Shown one piece after another: positions 1-3,618 of a DNA stretch of 9,549 nucleotides. The notes beneath the pieces were generated by a model. It did not search any database. It saw only the letters and a list, made by a program, of their open reading frames with translations, and had not been told where the DNA came from. Source of the DNA: Candidatus Omnitrophota bacterium (lineage in GTDB: Bacteria > Omnitrophota > Gorgyraeia > Aquiviventales > Aquiviventaceae); the NCBI GenBank assembly GCA_016206725.1, contig JACQRA010000145.1, forward strand, positions 1 through 9,549, read 5' to 3'. Position 1 is the first letter of the stretch. Each line of letters opens with the position of its first letter. Position numbers and translations under genes: made by a program.

Positions 1-4
1 AAAT

Positions 5-103
5 GAAGAAGGCCGAAGAGGGCCGAAGAGGACCGAAGAGGGCGCAGAAGGCGTGTGGGCCTTCTTCCACTTCTCCGGCCTTCTCCGGCCTTCTCCGGCC
101 CTC
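5..103. repeat. Imperfect inverted repeat built of 10-nt units, upstream of rpmG
   Basis: The left arm holds three tandem decamers of the form GGCCGAAGAG (11-20, 21-30, and 31-40 with one change). The right arm holds three exact decamers TTCTCCGGCC (71-80, 81-90, 91-100), close to the reverse complement of the left-arm unit. An apical stem pairs AGAAGGC (46-52) with GCCTTCT (59-65). The whole stretch could fold into a long GC-rich hairpin with periodic mismatches. It ends about 10 nt before the rpmG ATG, so if transcribed it is the rpmG leader. Its architecture (short tandem units on opposing arms) resembles the two heptad elements before rplK and rplJ, but the unit sequence and period differ. 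Whether it acts as a terminator for an upstream gene, a leader structure or an inert repeat cannot be decided here. There is no T-run after it. Confidence 0.8.
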
Positions 104-112
104 TGGGATTTG

Positions 113-265
113 ATGGCTCAAGATTTGATCACGCTCGCGTGTCCTGAGTGTCAACGGCAGAATTATCATACCTCCAAGAACAAAAAGAATGTCACGGAAC
201 GACTCGAGCGAAGGAAACATTGCCGGTGGTGCCGCAAGCATACGCTTCATAAGGAAACTAAGTGA
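113..265 (+). CDS. rpmG: 50S ribosomal protein L33 (zinc-ribbon, C+ form)
   Basis: This 50-residue protein is a small component of the large ribosomal subunit, located near the E site in known structures. Two CxxC pairs are visible, C10-P-E-C13 and C37-R-W-C40. This is the zinc-binding C+ form; the Escherichia coli protein lacks the cysteines. The basic centre (SKNKKN, residues 21-26) and the C-terminal HTLHKETK are typical. I chose the ATG at 113 because it gives the family's usual length and N-terminus. The reading frame stays open back to a GTG at 53, but that adds 20 residues translated from the inverted repeat. A weak GGGA (105-108) lies 4 nt before the ATG. In many bacteria rpmG sits between tuf and secE; tuf would lie left of the window if present. 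Zinc dependence is inferred from the four cysteines. Confidence 0.95.
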   Translation: MAQDLITLACPECQRQNYHTSKNKKNVTERLERRKHCRWCRKHTLHKETK

Positions 266-319
266 CATGGCGCCACCATTTACAGAACAGAGTGAACGTG
301 AATGGTCAGGAGGAATGTC

Positions 320-428
320 ACCCCGCACCAATTCTGGTAGACGAAACGTATGACTTGTGTTGTGAGTAGATCGGTGAAGACGCTTCGTAGGCGATATGTC
401 GATCCGATGAGACGAATTGGTGCGGGGT
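320..428. repeat. Perfect 15-bp long-range inverted repeat
   Basis: ACCCCGCACCAATTC (320-334) and GAATTGGTGCGGGGT (414-428) are exact reverse complements, separated by 79 nt. In RNA they would close a domain of about 109 nt. Inside it, GATCG (369-373) and CGATC (400-404) can also pair. An exact 15-bp match at this distance is unlikely to be accidental in 221 nt. The function is unknown. Confidence 0.75.
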
Positions 429-473
429 TCAATTCGCACCGCGACTTACGTCGCGCTCCGCACTCCGTAAGTC
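419..473. repeat. Overlapping short palindromes competing for pairing
   Basis: Three further hairpins can be drawn: GGTGCG (419-424) with CGCACC (435-440); CGCGAC (440-445) with GTCGCG (450-455) around a 4-nt loop; and GACTTACG (443-450) with CGTAAGTC (466-473). The first shares its left arm with the long 320-334/414-428 stem. The second and third share bases with each other. These pairings are therefore mutually exclusive in part, as in attenuators or switches, although no poly-T tract follows. Confidence 0.6.
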
Positions 474-486
474 ACGTGCTCATTGA

Positions 487-557
487 AGGAGCGTCGGTTA
501 ATGGCAAACCACCGGTCTCCAAAACCGGGACTGCAGGCTCGACTCCTGCCGCTCCTG
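487..557 (+). tRNA. tRNA-Trp (anticodon CCA)
   Basis: A full cloverleaf can be drawn. The acceptor stem is AGGAGCG (487-493) with CGCTCCT (550-556), followed by discriminator G557. The D stem is GGTT with AACC, with GG in the D loop. The anticodon stem is CCGGT with ACCGG around the loop CTCCAAA, giving anticodon CCA, which reads UGG (tryptophan). The variable region is 4 nt, and the T stem is GCAGG with CCTGC. All stems are fully Watson-Crick. The 3' CCA is not encoded, so it would be added by the CCA-adding enzyme. The T loop reads CTCGACT, with C where T54 is normally found. A tRNA-Trp directly before secE is a common bacterial arrangement. Co-transcription with secE-nusG, and release by RNase P and 3' processing, is likely but inferred. 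Confidence 0.97.
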
Positions 558-571
558 GATTCTCCTTATTC

Positions 572-597
572 AAGGAAGGAACCCTCCCTCCTCTGTA
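572..597 (+). promoter_or_regulatory. secE leader: purine-rich SD-like tract inside a small hairpin
   Basis: The 40 nt between the tRNA and secE hold one Shine-Dalgarno-like tract, AAGGAAGGA (572-580), which ends 17 nt before the ATG, too far for normal spacing. AGGAAGGA (573-580) can pair with TCCCTCCT (585-592) around the loop ACCC with one mismatch. That would either hide the tract or shorten its effective distance to the ATG at 598. There is no T-run, so it is not a standard terminator. Confidence 0.45.
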
Positions 598-792
598 ATG
601 GCCGGTGCGGTTCAGCGTGTGGCAACCTTCCTCCAGGGCGTTCGTGAGGAAATGCGGCTTGTCTCATGGCCGACTCGGGAAGACGTGTTCGGATCGTCGC
701 TTGTGGTGCTTGTCGGGGTGGTCCTCTTGGCGGCGTACATCAGCGTGTGTGATGTGGTCTTGTCGCACACGACCAAACTCTTCTTGAAATAA
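598..792 (+). CDS. secE: Preprotein translocase subunit SecE (single-span form)
   Basis: SecE clamps SecY in the inner-membrane SecYEG channel that exports unfolded proteins. This 64-residue protein is the short single-span form rather than the three-span E. coli type. Residues 10-29 form the amphipathic surface helix. They include the conserved stretch E17-E18-M-R-L-V-S-W24-P25-T26-R27-E28, with the family's near-invariant WPTR. One hydrophobic span follows (about 32-55, from GSSLVVLVGV to DVVLS), then a short polar tail. The ATG at 598 gives the normal length and there is no better in-frame start; its ribosome-binding site is poor (see the preceding leader). The stop is followed 2 nt later by nusG, the standard secE-nusG pairing, so translation of the two is probably coupled. 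Confidence 0.96.
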   Translation: MAGAVQRVATFLQGVREEMRLVSWPTREDVFGSSLVVLVGVVLLAAYISVCDVVLSHTTKLFLK

Positions 793-794
793 TC

Positions 795-1391
795 ATGGCA
801 CTAGAAGCCGCAAGTCCTGACGCCCAGGCGCAACCGCAGCCGGTCGCTCAGCCGACCCCCGTGCCGATGCACTGGTATGTGATCCATACCCAGACCGGGC
901 AGGAGAACAAAGTCAAGACGACACTCGAACAGAAAATTCAACAGGGCGGAACGATAGGGGTGGTCGGTCAAATCCTGGTACCGACGGAACGCGTCTCCGA
1001 GGTTCGAGGAGGCAAGAAACGCATTTCTGAGCGCAAGTTTTTTCCCGGCTACCTCTTGGTTCAAATGGAGATGACGGATGAAAACTGGCACCTCGTTCGC
1101 ACCGCCCAAGGGGTGACAGGGTTCATCGGGGCAGGCCGCAAGCCGGTGGCCCTCTCTGACGAAGAGGTCAATGAGATCCTCAAGCAAACCGAGGCGCGGA
1201 AGGACAAACCGACCCCTCGGGTGACCTTCAGTCGGGGGGAAGGCGTGCGCGTGATCGAAGGACCCTTTGCCAATTTCAACGGTGTGATTGAAGAAGTGAA
1301 TCCTCAGCGGGGTAGGCTCAAGGTGATGGTGTCTATCTTCGGCCGGCAGACACCGGTCGAGCTCGAATTCTGGCAAGTGGAACGCCTCTGA
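795..1391 (+). CDS. nusG: Transcription termination/antitermination factor NusG
   Basis: NusG binds the RNA polymerase clamp, suppresses pausing, and links polymerase to Rho or to the ribosome through S10. The 198 residues comprise an N-terminal tail (1-25), an NGN domain (about 26-130, beginning H-W-Y-V-I-H-T and including P84-G-Y-L-L-V and GVTGFIG), a linker, and a KOW domain (about 147-182, with GEGVRVIEGPF and GRLKVMVSIFGR). The C-terminus is typical. The tail is rich in Ala, Pro and Gln and precedes M25, where many NusG proteins begin. The alternative ATG at 867 would give a 174-residue protein of ordinary length. Neither start has a Shine-Dalgarno sequence. I prefer 795 because it lies 2 nt after the secE stop, which suits coupled translation. 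The heptad hairpin begins at the stop codon. Confidence 0.95.
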   Translation: MALEAASPDAQAQPQPVAQPTPVPMHWYVIHTQTGQENKVKTTLEQKIQQGGTIGVVGQILVPTERVSEVRGGKKRISERKFFPGYLLVQMEMTDENWHLVRTAQGVTGFIGAGRKPVALSDEEVNEILKQTEARKDKPTPRVTFSRGEGVRVIEGPFANFNGVIEEVNPQRGRLKVMVSIFGRQTPVELEFWQVERL

Positions 1392-1469
1392 AAATAGCGT
1401 AGAGCGTGGAGCGTTTAGCGGAGAGGTTCCCTCAACGCTATACGCTGAACGCTAGACGCTAACGCAACG
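1390..1469. repeat. Heptad (AGCGTNN) inverted-repeat element, copy 1, leader of rplK
   Basis: The left arm (1395-1420) is a tandem of AGCGT units spaced every 7 nt with variable dinucleotides AG, GG, TT. The right arm (about 1434-1461) has the reverse-complement unit ACGCT at the same 7-nt spacing. The AGCGT cores pair with the ACGCT cores, and the variable dinucleotides face each other as mostly mismatched 2x2 internal loops. The result is a ladder of 5-bp helices with an apical loop around 1421-1433. The element fills the nusG-rplK gap and its right end abuts the rplK ATG. The final 39 nt (1436-1474) match 2639-2677 before rplJ with two differences. No Shine-Dalgarno sequence is seen at normal distance. 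The purine tract GGAGAGG (1420-1426) is in the distal loop. Confidence 0.88.
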
Positions 1470-1898
1470 ATGGCCAAAAAGATTAAGACGTTGATCAAGC
1501 TGTACTGTCCGGCCGGCCAAGCCAATCCGGCGCCGCCGGTAGGCCCCGCGCTCGGCCAGCATGGCGTTAACATCATGGAGTTCTGCAAGAAGTTTAACGA
1601 AGAGACCAAGGGGCGCGAAGGGCTCGTGTTGCCGGTGGTGCTGACCGTGTACGAAGATCGCAGTTTCACCTTTGTGGTGAAGAGCCCTCCGGTCTCCGTC
1701 CTACTCAAACAAGCCTGCGGCATTGCGAAGGCCTCAGGCAACACCCCGCGAGAAAAGGCCGGGCAAGTCGCGCGGGCCAAGGTGGATGAGATTGCGAAAA
1801 CGAAGTTATCCGACTTGAATACCTCGGACCTCTCCGCGGCGATGGCCATGGTGGAAGGCACTGCCCGCAGCATGGGCATCGATATCGTCGATGGGTAG
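1470..1898 (+). CDS. rplK: 50S ribosomal protein L11
   Basis: L11 binds the GTPase-associated region of 23S rRNA at the stalk base, where it contacts elongation factors and is needed for stringent-response signalling through RelA-type enzymes. The length of 142 residues is normal. The N-terminal domain shows the proline-rich family signature (PAGQANPAPPVGPALGQHG, residues 14-32) followed by NIMEFCKKFN. The C-terminal rRNA-binding domain is recognisable from GNTPREKAGQ to the conserved end GTARSMGIDI. The ATG at 1470 is fixed by the canonical MAKK start. It follows the heptad element with no purine-rich ribosome-binding site. The gene overlaps rplA by 8 nt (ATGGGTAG), so rplA translation is probably coupled to it. 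In E. coli, L1 represses this operon by binding the rplK leader; I cannot recognise an L1 site in this one. Confidence 0.97.
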   Translation: MAKKIKTLIKLYCPAGQANPAPPVGPALGQHGVNIMEFCKKFNEETKGREGLVLPVVLTVYEDRSFTFVVKSPPVSVLLKQACGIAKASGNTPREKAGQVARAKVDEIAKTKLSDLNTSDLSAAMAMVEGTARSMGIDIVDG

Positions 1899-2598
1899 CA
1901 AGCGATACGAACAGGCCGTCGCGCTGGTCGATCGCGCCAAGGTCTACTCAGTCGATGAGGCGGTGGCGGTCGTCAAAGGATTTCCGCCGGCGAAGTTTGA
2001 TGAGACGGTTGAGCTGTCGGTCTCGCTCAACATCGATCCCAAGAAAACGGACCAGCTCATTCGAGGAACTGTGGTTCTGCCGCACGGGACGGGTCAGACC
2101 AAGCGGGTCCTGGTCTTCTGCAAGGGTGAGAAGGAATTGATCGCGAAACAGGCCGGCGCCGATTACGTCGGCTTGAAGGATCTGATTGACCGCATCCAAG
2201 AGGGCTGGCTGGAGTTTGACGTGGCGATCGCCACGCCTGATCTGATGCGGGAGGTGTCCAAGCTCGGCAAGATCCTGGGGCCTCGCGGGTTGATGCCGAA
2301 TCCCAAGGCGGGCACGGTCACCGATGACCTCGCGAAAGCGATCACCGACGTCAAGCAGGGCAAGGTCGAATTCAAAATGGATAAGCTCGCCAACCTCCAT
2401 GTCGTCGTCGGAAAACGCTCTTTTGAGGCGGCGCAATTGGCGGAGAATCTCCACACGCTCCTGACGGCGATCGGACGCGCAAGACCGGCGTCCCTCAAAG
2501 GTCAGTTGATCCGGCGAGCCGGTGTGTCCAGCACGATGAGTCCGGGTGTCGCGATTGACGTGAAGCCCTTTCTAACAACAGAAGAAAATAGCGTATAG
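1891..2598 (+). CDS. rplA: 50S ribosomal protein L1
   Basis: L1 forms the mobile stalk near the ribosomal E site that moves deacylated tRNA out, and in many bacteria it also represses translation of its own operon. The protein has 235 residues, at the upper end of the usual range. The L1 signature GPRGLMPNPKAGTVT occupies residues 130-144. It is followed by the domain I return segment VEFKMDKLANLHVVVGKRSF (about 158-177) with its conserved Lys, Asp and His. The ATG lies inside the last codons of rplK (8-nt overlap) without a Shine-Dalgarno sequence, suggesting reinitiation. The 3' end is unusual: the last three codons and the TAG stop (residues NSV-stop, 2587-2598) fall within the first units of the downstream heptad element. 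The extreme C-terminus therefore appears to be repeat-derived. Confidence 0.97.
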   Translation: MGSKRYEQAVALVDRAKVYSVDEAVAVVKGFPPAKFDETVELSVSLNIDPKKTDQLIRGTVVLPHGTGQTKRVLVFCKGEKELIAKQAGADYVGLKDLIDRIQEGWLEFDVAIATPDLMREVSKLGKILGPRGLMPNPKAGTVTDDLAKAITDVKQGKVEFKMDKLANLHVVVGKRSFEAAQLAENLHTLLTAIGRARPASLKGQLIRRAGVSSTMSPGVAIDVKPFLTTEENSV

Positions 2599-2672
2599 CG
2601 TAGAGCGTTTAGCGTATAGGAAAATCTGTTCTCCTATCCGCTATCCGCTGAACGCTAGACGCTAACGTAACG
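2584..2672. repeat. Heptad (AGCGTNN) inverted-repeat element, copy 2, leader of rplJ
   Basis: The left arm (2590-2620) reads AGCGTAT, AGCGTAG, AGCGTTT, AGCGTAT, AGGA. The reverse complement of the right arm (about 2633-2663) reads AGCGTCT, AGCGTTC, AGCGGAT, AGCGGAT, AGGA, so the arms pair over about 31 positions around a loop near 2621-2631. The element shares 12 identical nt at its left edge (GAAAATAGCGTA, also at 1390-1401) and a 39-nt near-identical right end with copy 1; the centre differs. It overlaps the end of rplA and fills the whole rplA-rplJ gap up to the ATG. This is the position where many bacteria have the L10(L12) autoregulatory leader. No recognisable L10-leader kink-turn motif or Shine-Dalgarno sequence is visible. 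Confidence 0.88.
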
Positions 2673-3215
2673 ATGGCGAAAGCCGGCCGACTCGTCAAAG
2701 AATTGATGGTGCGGGAGCTCTCGAAGGCGTTGCAGGAGCGACCGAATTTCTTCATCGCATCCATGGGCGCGCTCAAGGCTGCCGAGGCGGATACGTTGCG
2801 AAAGCGGCTGCACGGTCTTGAAGCGAACGTGTTGATGGTCAAGCGAACCCTGGGTCTACGCGGTGTCTCAGGCCTCAAGTTGAATGGAGAGACGCAGGCA
2901 TGGTTTGCGGGATCCGTCGCAGTGGTGTTTCCCGGCGAGGAAGTGATCACGGCCGCGAAGGCGCTGCTGGATTTTGCGAAAGACAACCAAGAGAAGCTGA
3001 CGGTTCGCGGCGGGGTGGTTGAGGGGCAGTTCCTGGATGCGACGGGGCTGCGGGAGGTGGCGCAGTTGCCGCCGAAGCCCCAATTGATCGCGCAGGCGAT
3101 CTTCGCTATCGAATCGCCGCTGGCGGATGTGGTCTGGACCCTCGAGCGCGTCCTGGGTGACGTCGCTTGGGTCCTTGAGGAAGCATCAAAGAAGGAGGCA
3201 CCAGCCCATGGCTGA
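2673..3215 (+). CDS. rplJ: 50S ribosomal protein L10 (stalk base)
   Basis: L10 anchors the L7/L12 dimers to 23S rRNA next to L11, forming the flexible stalk that recruits translation GTPases. In well-studied bacteria the L10-L12 complex also represses its own mRNA. The length is 180 residues. The N-terminal globular domain (about 1-130) has the family pattern of a basic first helix (GRLVKELMVRELSKAL), FFIASMGALKAAEADTLRKRL, and NVLMVKRTL. The C-terminal helix carries two similar 11-residue segments, LADVVWTLERV (150-160) and LGDVAWVLEEA (161-171), the kind of repeat that binds L12 dimers. A Lys/Glu/Ala tail ends it. The ATG at 2673 is set by the family N-terminus MAKAGR and follows the heptad element directly. 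The gene overlaps rplL by 8 nt. Confidence 0.96.
   Translation: MAKAGRLVKELMVRELSKALQERPNFFIASMGALKAAEADTLRKRLHGLEANVLMVKRTLGLRGVSGLKLNGETQAWFAGSVAVVFPGEEVITAAKALLDFAKDNQEKLTVRGGVVEGQFLDATGLREVAQLPPKPQLIAQAIFAIESPLADVVWTLERVLGDVAWVLEEASKKEAPAHG
3192..3198 (+). promoter_or_regulatory. Strong ribosome-binding site of rplL
   Basis: AAGGAGG lies 9 nt before the rplL ATG at 3208, within the end of rplJ. It is the only near-consensus, well-spaced Shine-Dalgarno sequence in the window. It supports the 3208 start over an open frame reaching back to 3127. It also fits the need for several L7/L12 copies per L10. Confidence 0.9.
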
Positions 3216-3618
3216 GACATTGACGAAGCGAGTGGAGGAGGCGGTCAAGCTGACCGAGGAGATGACGGCGATTGAGCTGGCCAACTATGCCAAAACCTTA
3301 CGGGAGAAATTCGGCGTGACCCCGATGGCGATGGCCATGCCATCCGGGGCCATCGGGGCAGCCAGCCCCGCCGCTGGCGGGGCGCCGGCCGGGGCGGCTG
3401 AAGAGAAGACGGTCTTCGACATCGTCCTGGCGACTGTCGGCGCGAATAAGATTCAAGTCATTAAGGAGATTCGCGCCGTCACCAGCCTTGGCTTGAAAGA
3501 GGCCAAAGACCTGGTGGAAAGCGCCCCGAAACCGGTCAAGACAGGCGTCAAGAAAGAGGAAGCGGAAGAGATCAAGAAGAAACTTGAGGCCGCCGGAGCC
3601 CAGGTCGAACTGAAGTAA
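3208..3618 (+). CDS. rplL: 50S ribosomal protein L7/L12
   Basis: This is the multi-copy stalk protein that binds EF-Tu, EF-G, IF2 and RF3 and stimulates their GTPase activity. Its 136 residues are slightly more than the usual 120-130. In order: the N-terminal dimerisation domain that docks on L10 (about 1-37, ELANYAKTLREKFGV); a flexible Ala/Gly/Pro/Met hinge (about 38-64, including GAIGAASPAAGGAPAGAA); and the globular factor-binding domain (67-136), with the conserved surface KIQVIKEIRAVTSLGLKEAK and the typical end AAGAQVELK. The hinge is a few residues longer than in E. coli, which accounts for part of the extra length. The strong Shine-Dalgarno sequence inside rplJ sets the start. The stop overlaps the rpoB start by one base (TAATG), leaving no intergenic attenuator. 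Confidence 0.97.
   Translation: MAETLTKRVEEAVKLTEEMTAIELANYAKTLREKFGVTPMAMAMPSGAIGAASPAAGGAPAGAAEEKTVFDIVLATVGANKIQVIKEIRAVTSLGLKEAKDLVESAPKPVKTGVKKEEAEEIKKKLEAAGAQVELK
3365..3383 (+). other. Perfect GC-rich hairpin within the rplL hinge codons
   Basis: GCCCCGCC (3365-3372) and GGCGGGGC (3376-3383) pair perfectly around a GCT triloop, giving an 8-bp all-GC stem in the mRNA. It lies in the Ala/Gly/Pro hinge, so codon composition may explain it. No T-run follows, so it is not an intrinsic terminator. It could slow ribosomes or stabilise mRNA; this is not shown. Confidence 0.5.

Larger units (their letters stand above)
266..486. other. Gene-free spacer rpmG to tRNA-Trp with nested palindromes
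   Basis: No credible protein gene is present here; open frames on the + strand run into or through the tRNA. No T-rich terminator and no convincing -35/-10 pair was found by eye. The spacer does contain several overlapping inverted repeats (listed separately), so if transcribed between rpmG and the tRNA it would be heavily structured. It may be processed leader RNA, an unrecognised structured RNA or a promoter-bearing region; the sequence alone does not decide. Confidence 0.6.

Noticed and set aside
53..112. Upstream extension of rpmG from a GTG
   Set aside because: The extra 20 residues come from the decamer palindrome; L33 normally starts at the ATG at 113.
315..353. 12-codon leader peptide after an AGGAGG at 308-313
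   Set aside because: The Shine-Dalgarno sequence is only 1 nt from the ATG, and the peptide has no Trp codons, so it is not a tryptophan-type attenuator leader. The overlap with the inverted-repeat arm explains the sequence better.
335..413. Possible promoter in the spacer (TTGTGA-like and GATATG-like hexamers)
   Set aside because: The spacing is about 26 nt and both matches are poor.
350..598. 82-codon open frame running from the spacer through the tRNA into the secE leader
   Set aside because: Its C-terminal half is the tRNA-Trp gene translated (the familiar VSKTGTAGSTPA-type peptide). It has no family resemblance and the tRNA explains the sequence.
1038..1043. T-run as a possible terminator
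   Set aside because: It lies inside nusG, encodes the conserved KFFPGY segment, and has no GC hairpin immediately before it.
801..1376. 191-codon antisense open frame covering nusG
   Set aside because: It is the complement of a certain nusG gene, with no independent start signal or domain.
1390..1469. CRISPR-like array
   Set aside because: The 7-nt units are far too short and have no spacers; the two arms are inverted, not direct, copies.
3127..3207. N-terminal extension of L7/L12 from an upstream ATG
   Set aside because: The strong Shine-Dalgarno sequence at 3192-3198 and the family N-terminus MAETLTK fix the start at 3208; the extension is rplJ in another frame.
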